A stretch of 64,000 bases of DNA from contig NZ_CP109603.1 of the NCBI RefSeq assembly GCF_025905425.1, positions 1,896,001-1,960,000 of the forward strand, in the 5' to 3' direction. Shown here piece after piece: positions 47,505-56,392 of the stretch. A program made the translations under genes and the position numbers. The notes under the pieces were generated by a model. It was not told the origin of the DNA and did no database searches. It was given only the letters and a program-made list of their open reading frames with translations. The DNA comes from Pseudomonas putida (GTDB lineage Bacteria; Pseudomonadota; Gammaproteobacteria; Pseudomonadales; Pseudomonadaceae). Numbering within the stretch: position 1 is the first letter of the stretch; each line of letters starts with the position of its first letter.

Positions 47505-48611
47505 ATGACTACAATGAAAGCGGCCCGGTTGCACGAGATCGGTGGAAAATTCACCATCGACGAGATGCCTCGGCCGGAGCCCGGTGCTCACGATGTTCTG
47601 GTGAAGGTCGAGGCCAGTGGCTTGATCCCGAACCTGAAGAACGTCACCACGCATTTTCCCGAGTGGTATCCATTTCTGCCGTTGCCGGCTTTGCCCGCTA
47701 TCTTCGGGTTGGATTCCGTTGGTACCGTGGCCGCGGTTGGTTCTGAGGTTACATCTTTCAAACCTGGCGAACGGGTATATGTAAACCCTGGTGTGGGCTG
47801 CGGCGAATGCCGTCACTGCAAACAAGGTGAAGCACCACGTTGTGAGGCTTACACCTTCATGGGGTACTTCGGCTTCGGTGCCGACTCGCGTGCAATCTTT
47901 GAGAAATACCCCTATGCCGGTTATGGCCAGTACATGACCGCGCCAGTCACCAATCTCGTACGGTTGCCGCAGTGCCTGAGTTTTGCCCAGGCGTCCCGCT
48001 TCGGCTATCTCGGTACGGCTTATTCGGCGATCCGAAAATCAATGCTGCGCCCCGGGCAGAGCATTCTCATTCTAGGTGCCAGCGGCACCCTTGGAGTGGG
48101 CGCAACGTTGCTCGCATTGGCCTTCGGTGCAGCTCAGGTGGTGGTCGCTGCCCGTGACAGCGTGGCACTGGAGCGACTCAAACAACTGGCGCCTGGACGT
48201 ATCGAGACGATACGGATCGGTGGCGATTCAATTCATGAGGAGGTACTTCGCAAGGTCCCAGGGGGTGTCGATGTCATGCTCGATACCCTGGGTGCGAAAG
48301 CGCCGGCGCAGTTGTCGGTAGACGCCATGCAATCAGTGGGGCGAGGCGGTCGCATTATCCAGATTGGTGGTGTCGCTGGGCCGATTCCCATCGACCCGCA
48401 TCCCTTCATGTGCGCTCAATTGCAATACATCGGCTCGTTGTGGTTCACCACCTCCGAGGGCGATGAAATGGCGAGAATGATCGACTCTGGCATGCTTGAT
48501 TTGTCATGGCTGGAGGAGCGGGCGTATCCGCTTGAGAGGCTCAATGAAGCACTTGAGGATATCCAGACGCAGGCGAGTGGTTTCACTAACTTCCACATCG
48601 TCCACGACTGA
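47505..48611 (+). CDS. Zinc-family (MDR) alcohol dehydrogenase-like reductase lacking the catalytic zinc site
   Basis: This 368-residue medium-chain dehydrogenase/reductase keeps the structural-zinc cysteines (C99, C102, C105, C113 in GCGECRHCKQGEAPRC) and the Rossmann motif ILGASGTLGVGA. At the catalytic zinc positions it has EASGLIPN instead of the Cys-containing motif, and FGLDSVG in place of GHE. It is therefore unlikely to be a classical alcohol dehydrogenase. It may act as an ene- or quinone-type reductase, and a good candidate substrate is the C3-C4 double bond of a coumarin or oxoquinoline intermediate. That assignment is inferred. Confidence 0.8.
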   Translation: MTTMKAARLHEIGGKFTIDEMPRPEPGAHDVLVKVEASGLIPNLKNVTTHFPEWYPFLPLPALPAIFGLDSVGTVAAVGSEVTSFKPGERVYVNPGVGCGECRHCKQGEAPRCEAYTFMGYFGFGADSRAIFEKYPYAGYGQYMTAPVTNLVRLPQCLSFAQASRFGYLGTAYSAIRKSMLRPGQSILILGASGTLGVGATLLALAFGAAQVVVAARDSVALERLKQLAPGRIETIRIGGDSIHEEVLRKVPGGVDVMLDTLGAKAPAQLSVDAMQSVGRGGRIIQIGGVAGPIPIDPHPFMCAQLQYIGSLWFTTSEGDEMARMIDSGMLDLSWLEERAYPLERLNEALEDIQTQASGFTNFHIVHD

Positions 48612-48682
48612 CGCCCTGATTCGCGCTGCGTCTGACCTGGTTGGTCGCAGTGCGCCCGTTCATTGATTCGGAAGCATTCTCC

Positions 48683-49246
48683 ATGACAACAACCCGTATC
48701 GTAACTGGCCATGATGAATCCGGCCGCTCGCAGATAATCAGCTGTGGCCCGTTAGCTGGAAGTGAAGAGTTCACCCATTCTCGCGGGTTCAGCGCCGCCG
48801 TTGTCTGGCGCACCGCCCCCGTCCCGGAGCTGATCAACCAGCCTTTGGATCCCGCGCCAGGGATGGTCTCGGTGGTACCTGCACCGGGCGGTACCAGCGT
48901 ATTGCTGGTCACTTTTCCTCCGGACAGTCTCGCTGGTGGAGTCAATTACGATCCGGTCGCCGCCGCTGAAGAACTGTGCTCACGCCTTCCGGGTCTGGGT
49001 GAATGTTTTGAAGCAGATCATCCTGGTTTCCATCGCACTGACACCATCGATTATGGTGTGGTGCTCGAAGGCGAAATTACCCTTGAGCTCGACGAAGGAT
49101 GTACCCGTCAGTTGAAGCAGGGAGACCTTGTGGTGCAGATGGGTACACGCCATGCCTGGCGTAATACCAGTAACAAACCAGCTCGGTTACTGTTTGTGTT
49201 GGTTGGCGCGAAGCGTAAGCAGCTGCGCGGGTTTGAGGTTTGGTGA
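48683..49246 (+). CDS. Cupin-domain protein
   Basis: This 187-residue protein starts at 48683. The C-terminal half is a single cupin barrel (GFHRTDTIDYGVVLEGEITL, GDLVVQMGTRHAWRNTSNKP) with His residues at metal-ligand positions. The N-terminal half has no recognisable motif. Cupins of this form occur near aromatic catabolic genes as enzymes or small-molecule binders. It follows the MDR gene by 71 bases. Function not assigned. Confidence 0.8.
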   Translation: MTTTRIVTGHDESGRSQIISCGPLAGSEEFTHSRGFSAAVVWRTAPVPELINQPLDPAPGMVSVVPAPGGTSVLLVTFPPDSLAGGVNYDPVAAAEELCSRLPGLGECFEADHPGFHRTDTIDYGVVLEGEITLELDEGCTRQLKQGDLVVQMGTRHAWRNTSNKPARLLFVLVGAKRKQLRGFEVW

Positions 49247-49627
49247 AGCCAGGCAGGCAGGTCGCTCATTGCGCATCAGTGAGACGGCCTGCCATCTATC
49301 TAGTAATCACCTATCAGCAACTACATGGGCATGTTCTTTGCTTCGCTCTCTGAACAGGCTAGTTTCACCGATCAGGTGTTACCGAAGCACTGTATTTACA
49401 GCGTTTGAATCAGCAATGAATCGCAGGTTGTTACCAGCGTACGCATTGATGTGCCACTGCTGTCCATGATTTTGACTCCGCATATGTGGCAAAGGGCCAG
49501 AACGGTGGTGCGGTAAGAACTGTATTCATTACAAAAATAAGCTCGGACGTTTGATTCGGGTGTCGTATCGTGCGTGATTAACAGTCCTTCTCCAGTCGTA
49601 TCCGGGAGGAGGGAGAGGTAAGCAGAG
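49247..49627. other. Upstream region of the AraC-type regulator gene
   Basis: A 381-bp AT-richer stretch without a convincing gene. I looked for the composite OxoS-type promoter here and did not find it, so the regulator does not seem to be controlled like its targets. GGGAGGAGGGAGAGG precedes the regulator start. Confidence 0.5.
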
Positions 49628-50629
49628 ATGGAAAGCTTGGTTTTTTCTAAAGTGACACCGCCAGAGATTGTGCTGTCACATTTCGAGGTTTGCCATACAC
49701 GGGACTTGGAGGAAGCGCGTAAATGCTGCGAGCAGATTTTTTGTGAAAATCGCCTCAATAGCCTGGACACCAAAAGCCCCGTCGATGCCCATATCTATTA
49801 CCGAGGATTGGAAGGGATAGGCTTCAGTCGTCTAAGCTTCGGCGGTGACGTAGTCATCGAGCCGAGCGTGCTCGATACCTTTTACCTGGTTCAAATGCCG
49901 ATACGCGGAGAAGAGCGGATCGACTATGGCAACGAGAAGGTGCTTTCTGACTCAAGCACCGGTTCGATACTCAATGCTCATGCGCCATTTCGAATAATCC
50001 ATTCCAATGGCACGGAAAAACTGATGATGCGAGTGGACCGCAGCCTGCTCGAGCGCTATTGCCAGCAGCACTTGGGGCGCACTTTGCGTAAGGCAATCGA
50101 GTTCCAAACGGCCATGCCGCTGGACACTGTGCCTGGCCGTCTTTGGATGCGTATGGTTGGCTGGGTCTACGACAGCCTGTCTTCCAATGATGGGCCACTG
50201 CCTCCAATGCTCTATGCACAGTTCGAACATACCGTTGTATCCATGTTGCTGTCCTGCCAGCCTCATAACTACAGCGCGGAACTCTGCGTGGATGAGCCTT
50301 CGATCGCACCAGCATTTGTAAAGCGTGTCGAGCGCTACATCGAGGAGCACGCACACGAGCCAATCTCCATCGTCGAAATGGCCGAGCATGCCGGTGTGAG
50401 TAGCCGTTCGCTGTTCACTGGTTTCCGGCGTTTCCGCAACACCTCGCCGATGCTTTATCTGAAGGAAGTGCGTCTTCGCTATGTGCATGAAGAGTTGAAA
50501 AAGCTGAGTACTGGTACCGCCACAGTGACCTCTGTCGCTTACAAATGGGGGTTCAGTCACCTCGGTCACTTCACCACTGACTACAAGCGCCGCTTCGGCG
50601 AAAGCCCCTCAGAAACCCTGGCGCGCTAA
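49628..50629 (+). CDS. oxoS: AraC/XylS-family activator, OxoS-like
   Basis: This 333-residue regulator has an N-terminal AraC_binding_2-like domain as in XylS (residues about 30-210) and a C-terminal double helix-turn-helix (about 235-333; SIVEMAEHAGVSSRSLFTGF, VTSVAYKWGFSHLGHFTTDY, KRRFGESPSETL). In P. putida 86 the AraC/XylS protein OxoS activates quinoline degradation operons and acts on XylS-like sites. The position next to oxoO and the presence of XylS-type boxes before three operons support the same role here. The inducer is presumably an oxoquinoline or a later intermediate. Confidence 0.8.
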   Translation: MESLVFSKVTPPEIVLSHFEVCHTRDLEEARKCCEQIFCENRLNSLDTKSPVDAHIYYRGLEGIGFSRLSFGGDVVIEPSVLDTFYLVQMPIRGEERIDYGNEKVLSDSSTGSILNAHAPFRIIHSNGTEKLMMRVDRSLLERYCQQHLGRTLRKAIEFQTAMPLDTVPGRLWMRMVGWVYDSLSSNDGPLPPMLYAQFEHTVVSMLLSCQPHNYSAELCVDEPSIAPAFVKRVERYIEEHAHEPISIVEMAEHAGVSSRSLFTGFRRFRNTSPMLYLKEVRLRYVHEELKKLSTGTATVTSVAYKWGFSHLGHFTTDYKRRFGESPSETLAR

Positions 50630-50655
50630 GAGTCTTTGCCCCTACACGCACTTTC

Positions 50656-50717
50656 TGCGCTACCGGGATAATGCACTCAGCCAAAGGAGCGTCAATTGTC
50701 TGCCAGCTTCCTAGGAT
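50656..50717 (+). promoter_or_regulatory. OxoS/XylS-type composite promoter upstream of oxoO
   Basis: TGCG-CTACCG-GGATA (50656-50670), GGAGCGTC (50686-50693, offset +30) and CTAGGAT (50711-50717, offset +55, probable -10). All three parts match the promoters before mhpB and before the cytochrome c gene at the same spacing. The oxoO start is 60 bases past the -10. Confidence 0.75.
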
Positions 50718-50777
50718 GACCTTTAAGCGCGCCGCTTCATGCGGCGCTGTTCTCAGTCAGCTTATCGGGAGTTCCCC

Positions 50778-52112
50778 ATGTCCGAGCAACCCATTATCCG
50801 CCGTCGTGTGGTCAAGAGTGGCATCAGCGATGCCCGCACCAACAACGCCAAGACCCAGAGCCAATATCAGCCGTACAAGGATGCCGCTTGGGGGTTCATC
50901 AATCATTGGTATCCAGCACTGTTCACCAATGAACTGCTCGAGGACCAGGTACAGGGAATTCAGATCTGCGGTATCCCGATCGTCCTGCGCCGTGTCGATG
51001 GAAAAGTCTTCGCCCTGAAAGACCAATGCTTGCATCGGGGGGTGCGTCTTTCAGAGAAACCTACTTGTTTTAGCAAGAGCACAATCTCCTGTTGGTACCA
51101 CGGATTTACCTTCGATCTGGCCAGCGGCAAGCTGGTGACTATCGTTGCCAACCCGGAAGATAAACTGATCGGTACCACCGGGATTACTTCTTATCCGGTG
51201 CATGAGATCAACGGAATGATTTTTGTTTTCGTCCGGGAGGATAACTTTCCTGACGAGGATGTACCTCCATTGGCGCACGATCTGCCGTTCCGTTTTCCTG
51301 AAAGCTCCGAACGTTTTCCTCATCCATTGTGGCCAACTTCTCCAGGCGTACTGGATGACAATGCGGTAGTACTGGGCATGCACCGCACGGGATTCGGGGA
51401 CTGGCGAATTGCCTGTGAAAACGGCTTCGACAATGCACACATTCTGGTGCACAAGGACAACACCATCGTCCATGCCATGGATTGGGTATTGCCGCTGGGC
51501 CTGCTGCCAACCAGTGATGACTGCATCGAAGTGGTCGAGGACGAAAATGGTCCGAAGGGCATGATGCAGTGGCTGTTTACCGATAAGTGGGCACCGGTGC
51601 TGGAAAACCAACAATTGGGCCTTAAGGTGGAGGGCCTCAATGGCCGAGCTTACCGTACCTCGGTGGTGTTGCCGGGTGTGTTGATGGTGGAGAACTGGCC
51701 GGGTGAGCATATGACTCAGTACGAGTGGTATGTACCAATCACTGATGACACTCACGAGTACTGGGAAATCATAGTGCGCGTCTGTGATACCCCCCAAGAG
51801 CGTGAGAAGCATCAGTATCGCTATGACAACGTATACAAGCCACTGTGCCTACACGGCTTCAATGATTGCGACGTCTATGCCCGCGAAGCCATGCAGAACT
51901 TCTACAGTGACGGTACAGGCTGGGACGACGAGCAATTGGTGTCCACAGACATTTCGCCGATCACCTGGCGTAAGTTGGCTTCGCGCTGGAATCGCGGAAT
52001 TGCCAAGCCAGGACGTGGAGTGGCGGGCGCGATAAAAGATACAAGCCTGATTTTCAAACAAACAGCCGACGGCCACCGCCCAGGCTACAAGACCCGAAAA
52101 ATCGAAGACTGA
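50778..52112 (+). CDS. oxoO: Rieske oxygenase, 2-oxo-1,2-dihydroquinoline 8-monooxygenase oxygenase component
   Basis: I start at 50778 (GGGAG ribosome site), giving 444 residues; OxoO of P. putida 86 has 446 as I recall. The Rieske cluster ligands are C84, H86, C105 and H108 (CLHRG, CWYHG). The mononuclear iron is held by H221 and H225 in ENGFDNAHILVH and probably an Asp near 363-365. The sequence matches what I know of OxoO almost throughout (AAWGFINHWYPALF, KPTC-KSTISCWYHGF) and is more distantly related to carbazole dioxygenase CarAa. It hydroxylates 2-oxoquinoline at C8 and needs a reductase, which is not adjacent here. Confidence 0.9.
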   Translation: MSEQPIIRRRVVKSGISDARTNNAKTQSQYQPYKDAAWGFINHWYPALFTNELLEDQVQGIQICGIPIVLRRVDGKVFALKDQCLHRGVRLSEKPTCFSKSTISCWYHGFTFDLASGKLVTIVANPEDKLIGTTGITSYPVHEINGMIFVFVREDNFPDEDVPPLAHDLPFRFPESSERFPHPLWPTSPGVLDDNAVVLGMHRTGFGDWRIACENGFDNAHILVHKDNTIVHAMDWVLPLGLLPTSDDCIEVVEDENGPKGMMQWLFTDKWAPVLENQQLGLKVEGLNGRAYRTSVVLPGVLMVENWPGEHMTQYEWYVPITDDTHEYWEIIVRVCDTPQEREKHQYRYDNVYKPLCLHGFNDCDVYAREAMQNFYSDGTGWDDEQLVSTDISPITWRKLASRWNRGIAKPGRGVAGAIKDTSLIFKQTADGHRPGYKTRKIED

Positions 52113-52120
52113 CCGCAGCT

Positions 52121-52153
52121 CGTTCGGTACGCGTGCGTGTACCGAACGCTTTT
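52121..52153 (+). terminator. Rho-independent terminator-like hairpin after oxoO
   Basis: CGTTCGGTAC and GTACCGAACG form a perfect 10-bp stem around an 8-base loop, followed by CTTTTC. It lies between oxoO and the hydrolase gene and could terminate or reduce readthrough. Confidence 0.75.
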
Positions 52154-52170
52154 CAGAGAGGAAATCCTTT

Positions 52171-53034
52171 ATGGAGAATTCATTCGAACCTCATAGCAGG
52201 TTCGTTTCGATCGAAGGCGTTCGCTTGCACTACAGCATGATTGAGGGGCCGGAGGACAACCTGCCGATAATTTTTACTCATGGCGGCGGTCCTGGCAGCA
52301 GTGCCTGGAGTAACTTCCACCTCAGTGCCAAGGCTTTCTCTGAGCGTTATCATTGCTACTACCTCGATCTTGCGCAGTTCGGTGGTTCCGATATGGTGCC
52401 GATCGAAGGTCCGATGTTCAGCTGGCACGCCGACAAATTGCTCGGGTTCATGGATGCCTTGGGTATTCGCCAGGCCCACCTGGTCAACCAGTCGTTCGGC
52501 GGCTGTGTCGCGATCCGCTTCGCCGCCGACCATCCAGAGAGGGTTGGCCGTTTGCTGCTGATCGGCTCCCAGCCAGTGGAGCGGGGCGTTATGCAACCGT
52601 TACCGTTATTTAGCAAGCACGCTGCCAACCTGATGTCCGATTACTATTTTGCCGATAGCGGGCCAAGCCTAGAGAAGATGCGTACGCTGATCCGTCGCTA
52701 CGAATTGCACGACGATGAGCGTCTCGATGCAAAAACGCTACTTCTGCGTTATGAGGCGAGTTGCAATCCGGCCTACCGCGAACTGTTGCAGAGACCCGGT
52801 TCATTTGGTGTATGGGAGAACCTGATGCCGGTATTCGCGCAGGTCAAGGCGCCGACCTTGATCCTCTGGGGATTACACGACTGGTTCGGCGGCATTGACG
52901 TGCCGATGTTGATGGTGAACCAGTTTGCCGATGCGCGTCTGCACGTTATGGGTAATGCTGCTCATCACCTGCAAAGCGAACACCCGGCCGAGTTTAGTTC
53001 ACTGGCCCTAACCTTCCTCGGCGGCTATCAATGA
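52171..53034 (+). CDS. Alpha/beta hydrolase of the MhpC/BphD type
   Basis: This 287-residue hydrolase has the oxyanion segment THGGGPGSSAWSN, nucleophile Ser108 in NQSFGGC, an acid Asp in LWGLHDWFGG and His in GNAAHHLQSEH. It follows oxoO on the same strand. Since the meta pathway has its own MhpC, a second C-C hydrolase would be redundant. I suggest it opens the amide ring of 8-hydroxy-2-oxoquinoline or the lactone of 8-hydroxycoumarin or its dihydro form. This is inference; the fold is certain. Confidence 0.85.
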   Translation: MENSFEPHSRFVSIEGVRLHYSMIEGPEDNLPIIFTHGGGPGSSAWSNFHLSAKAFSERYHCYYLDLAQFGGSDMVPIEGPMFSWHADKLLGFMDALGIRQAHLVNQSFGGCVAIRFAADHPERVGRLLLIGSQPVERGVMQPLPLFSKHAANLMSDYYFADSGPSLEKMRTLIRRYELHDDERLDAKTLLLRYEASCNPAYRELLQRPGSFGVWENLMPVFAQVKAPTLILWGLHDWFGGIDVPMLMVNQFADARLHVMGNAAHHLQSEHPAEFSSLALTFLGGYQ

Positions 53035-54231
53035 CTGGCAGTAGCGAGTTGCACTACCTGGAGATGCATGAGTTGTCCTTACTCACCCGCACTGTAAAGG
53101 TATCTCCGATACAAGTCGCCGAAGCTCAATCGGCGCGTATCGAAAAGCTCGACGGTGAATTGCCCGGCTAACCTCGAGTAACACCAGAGCGAGCTTTGGA
53201 ACAGGCTCGAAAAACAGAGCATGAGCTGATGCGCGGAAAGTGTAGTGGTCCGCTTCACGGTATCCTGATTGCTCTGAAGAATCTGCTTCACACCACCGGT
53301 ATTTCAACTTCGGCTGGGATGCCGACCCATCTTGATTTCATCCCGAAGGAAGATGCAACTGCCGTTGCACGCCTGCATGAAGCTGGTTGTGTGATGCTGG
53401 GTAAATTGCAGATGACAGAGGGTGCTTTGCTATCCATCACCCTGGTCTGTCCACGCCCATCAATCCACGGAATGCAGCGCACTGAGCTGGAGCTTCGTCC
53501 AGTGGCAGCGGCGTTGTTGCTACGGATCTTTGTTCCGGTTCTCGGTACTGACATAAGGGGCGATGTTTTTCCCTTTGCGGCCAACGAGTTGACTTGTCTG
53601 AATTCGACCTGGGGCGAGTCAGTAGGCATAGAGGCTTCGAGCTCGCCGCAAGCCTCGACCATGTGGGCCTCATGGCGTGCAGTGTACGAGATGTACTATC
53701 TTTTTTATCGACGATTGCAGGCCATTCTCCCAAGGATCCGACATTGTTGCCCAGTGTCTGCTTGGAGACCCCGGGGATCGACGATAGCTTTCGCGGCCTG
53801 CGTCTCGGGGATGATGAGACCTGGCTCAGCGATGGCTTGGACCCGGTCATTTGTGATGGTGGCGGGACGCTGCATCGACTGCATCGATGGCGATCAGCAG
53901 CAATTGGGAGGCGCACTCGGTGAGCGATCCTGAACGTGCGAAAGAATATGGGCAGGCGTTGAGTCGCTTGATTGAGATTGGTAGAGCCCTTAGCGGTATG
54001 GATTAACAGCGTATTTTACTCTACGGCCAACGCTTCAACGGCGAGCTCTGTTCCATTCAATGTCAGTGGTCACCTGTGTCTCAGTCTACCATGCGGTTTT
54101 ACGGGAGCCGGCCTACCAATAGGCTGTCAGTTTATCGCTGGAAAGGGCGCTTAAACGATCCTCCACTGCGTCGGTATGGTCTTGCAGAAGTTTTCACTGA
54201 TTGGCACAAGCGGCACCCGCTGCTCCCTTAA
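53031..54231 (+). pseudogene. Decayed amidase-signature gene
   Basis: The gene starts with ATGA overlap to the hydrolase and can be followed over its whole length in pieces. ELHYLEMHELSLLTRTVKVS is followed by an in-frame TAA at about 53169. Then come GPLHGILIALKNLLHTTGIS and KEDATAVARLHEAGCVMLGK (frame of 53196), ELAASLDHVGLMACSVRDVL and LRLGDDETWLSDGLDP (frame of 53594), a third frame from 53941 with TAA after GRALSGMD, and VSGHLCLSLPCGFTGAGLPI near 54055. Several frameshifts, stops and a deletion over the catalytic Ser region make it non-functional. It was probably part of the oxo operon. Confidence 0.8.
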
Positions 54232-54307
54232 CACCCGCCAATTCCATCATTTCCAACGAAGTCCACTCCGCGCTTGCCTGATTGGCGCTCCCTACTCATA
54301 AAAGCTC

Positions 54308-54334
54308 AAAAAAAAAGGCCGCGGGTTAGCGGCC
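54308..54334 (-). terminator. Rho-independent terminator for the outer-membrane channel gene
   Basis: GGCCGC-GGGTTA-GCGGCC (54317-54334) is preceded on the plus strand by nine A residues, so on the minus strand it is a stem followed by a T-tract. It lies 65 bases after the channel stop codon. Confidence 0.85.
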
Positions 54335-54399
54335 AAAATAGCGTTGAGGAGCAATGAGTCTCAACGCCAGGAACCAAGTGTTGCGGTGCTATCAGCTAC

Positions 54400-55713
54400 T
54401 CAGAATTTAACGTTGATGTAAGTCTCAAACAGTTGCGAAGTTTCATCGTCACCAAAAGCTTGCTTCGCACCGTCGTCAGGCTGGGCGATACCATAGAGAG
54501 CACCGACCGTTATCTTGGGTGTTACCAGCCAATCAACGTTCAGGTTTAACTCTTTGGCGAAGTCTTTGCTAGTGACGCCTTCAGGTGCTTTGGCGTAGCT
54601 GAAGTCGTAGGCAGTTATTCCAACCATCAGGGCTTCGGTCGGGTACGCCGCCAGTTTAAGCATGTCGACTTTTTGGTTGACGTTGAACAGCATGGACTCA
54701 CCCACGATCTCGCCTTGGAACCAGGTTCCCCAATCGCCACCGTAGCCATAGAGCAGAGAGTCGTAATCGTCAGAGAACACGGCATGGCGATATGTCAGTA
54801 CTGGTGTCCAGGGCGCATCGCTAAAGGTGTAGCTGCCCTGTACATACCAGGCTTCTCCACTTTTGTCCGCTTCGCCACCACGTTGCCAAACATACTCTGC
54901 GGCAAGCGTCACCTGCGGTAATGACTGGATCGGACTGCCAGAAGCGCGCACGTCGTAGACATTCATTCCGTCACGCAGCGGGTTGTCGGCATCCAGGGTG
55001 TGGAAGGCGGTAGCCCCGAGAGTGCCGTAAGTCTTGTCGCGCCATTCAATGTTACCGCCGCGTACGCGAACCTTTTCCTTGTAGTCGATGACGTCCAGAT
55101 CCATCCGTGCAGAAAGGTCGAAGAGGTCGACGTGGAGATTGTCGCTATCGAGTTGAGCCAGGATGGTGTTGTCAAACGCCTTATAGGGGGCCAACCAGTA
55201 ACCTCCGTCGTTACCCTGATCCAGATGACCTTCGCCGATCAGGAAGCCGTTACCGATCATGAAGGCTTGGCGTCCGAAACTGAGCTTGATGGCATCCTCA
55301 CCCAAGCCGGAAAATACGGATCCGCTTTTCCAACCAAGGTAAGCCTCATCGAGATCGCTCGACTCAGGATCATCAGGGGTCAAGCCAGCGCCGTCACTAT
55401 CTCCGCGGGTAAAACTGGTCACGCCGCTCACGCCGCCGTAAAAGGAGCCCGCGCCAAGCACGGGAGCATTGAATTCTAGGCCAGGTTTGACGAAGTATTC
55501 GAAACGACTGCCATCACGTTCGACTGGCAGGCCGAGGAGGCTGAGATTAGAACCAAATGCCTGGTCCTTGTTATTGATATAGGCAGCTCCGGCCTCTAGC
55601 TTAGGGGTGAATTGAATGCCTCCGAGTTCAACGCCTTCCAATGCAAAAATATTACTCAGTGGCATGATTGAGAGCAGAAAGGTGCCGATTGCATTTCTAG
55701 AAACAAGATGCAT
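54400..55713 (-). CDS. Outer-membrane channel, alginate-export-like barrel
   Basis: This 437-residue protein has a signal peptide (residues 1-25, cleavage near IFALEG) and amphipathic strands to a C-terminal FETYINVKF with terminal Phe. The sequence (GGIQFTPKLEAGAAYINN, KLSFGRQAFMIGNGFLIGEG) resembles the alginate_exp porin family, whose members in catabolic clusters act as uptake channels for aromatics. It lies downstream of the cytochrome c gene on the same strand and so may be under the same OxoS-type promoter. Substrate inferred only. Confidence 0.82.
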   Translation of the reverse strand: MHLVSRNAIGTFLLSIMPLSNIFALEGVELGGIQFTPKLEAGAAYINNKDQAFGSNLSLLGLPVERDGSRFEYFVKPGLEFNAPVLGAGSFYGGVSGVTSFTRGDSDGAGLTPDDPESSDLDEAYLGWKSGSVFSGLGEDAIKLSFGRQAFMIGNGFLIGEGHLDQGNDGGYWLAPYKAFDNTILAQLDSDNLHVDLFDLSARMDLDVIDYKEKVRVRGGNIEWRDKTYGTLGATAFHTLDADNPLRDGMNVYDVRASGSPIQSLPQVTLAAEYVWQRGGEADKSGEAWYVQGSYTFSDAPWTPVLTYRHAVFSDDYDSLLYGYGGDWGTWFQGEIVGESMLFNVNQKVDMLKLAAYPTEALMVGITAYDFSYAKAPEGVTSKDFAKELNLNVDWLVTPKITVGALYGIAQPDDGAKQAFGDDETSQLFETYINVKF

Positions 55714-55859
55714 TGTTGCCTCGCTATTATTTTATTTATTACGAAGAGTTTATGGCGCACCTTCGACAACATGCGCGTTGTGGGGCAGTCTCAAGTTTAA
55801 GAAAGCTAGCTCTTTGGATTTTTATTTTCGAAACGTAATGGCGGTGTTCTCGCTCCAGG

Positions 55860-56336
55860 CTATTCAAGTGTTTGTAAATAAGTAATCAGATCGCTGCGTA
55901 TCTTGGCGTCGCTAATACCTGGCGCGAACATCTTGGTCCCTTTCACGGCTTTTTGCGGGTTCTGGATAAATGCATCGAGCTCGGCTTCGTTCCAGACTCG
56001 CTGGCTATCACGCATCGCACTGGAGTAAGTGAAGTTCGCCAGAGTGCCTGCTTTACGGCCAAAAACACCTGCAAGATCCGGCCCCATTGCCGAAGGTTTA
56101 CCGGAAACGTGGCATGCCCCGCAGCGTTGGTTGAACACAGCACTACCGGGCGGAACATCCTGAGCAAAAGTTGGCTCCCCCAGCAAAAAAGCCATGATGA
56201 CAGGCAGGTACATCCATAACCTGGATTTTTTTAGCTGTTTGCTATCAATTCGCTGGATATCACGTAATGCAACTGATGAAAGGCCAACAGTATTAATCAC
56301 GGGATTTCGACAATCAACTAAACTCTGGTCGAACAT
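55860..56336 (-). CDS. Class I cytochrome c, likely acceptor for the exported molybdenum hydroxylase
   Basis: This 158-residue protein starts at 56336, six bases after GGGAG. A hydrophobic export segment lies unusually far in, at residues 42-57 (MYLPVIMAFLLGEPTFAQ), behind a 40-residue extension; a later start at 56213 is less likely because it removes the KKSR charges. The haem site is CGACH, with MFAPGIS near the end providing the axial Met. The family resembles mitochondrial-type cytochrome c (AVFNQRCGACHVSGKPSAMG). It sits next to the channel gene and shares a promoter type with oxoO. Confidence 0.85.
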   Translation of the reverse strand: MFDQSLVDCRNPVINTVGLSSVALRDIQRIDSKQLKKSRLWMYLPVIMAFLLGEPTFAQDVPPGSAVFNQRCGACHVSGKPSAMGPDLAGVFGRKAGTLANFTYSSAMRDSQRVWNEAELDAFIQNPQKAVKGTKMFAPGISDAKIRSDLITYLQTLE

Positions 56337-56392
56337 GAGGGGCTCCCAAAAGGCTGACAGGGCAAACGTGTTGCTCTGCTACAGGTACAGTT

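Noticed and set aside
53594..53923. Open frame of 109 codons read as an independent small protein
   Set aside because: Its sequence is an internal segment of an amidase in a shifted frame, so it belongs to the pseudogene.
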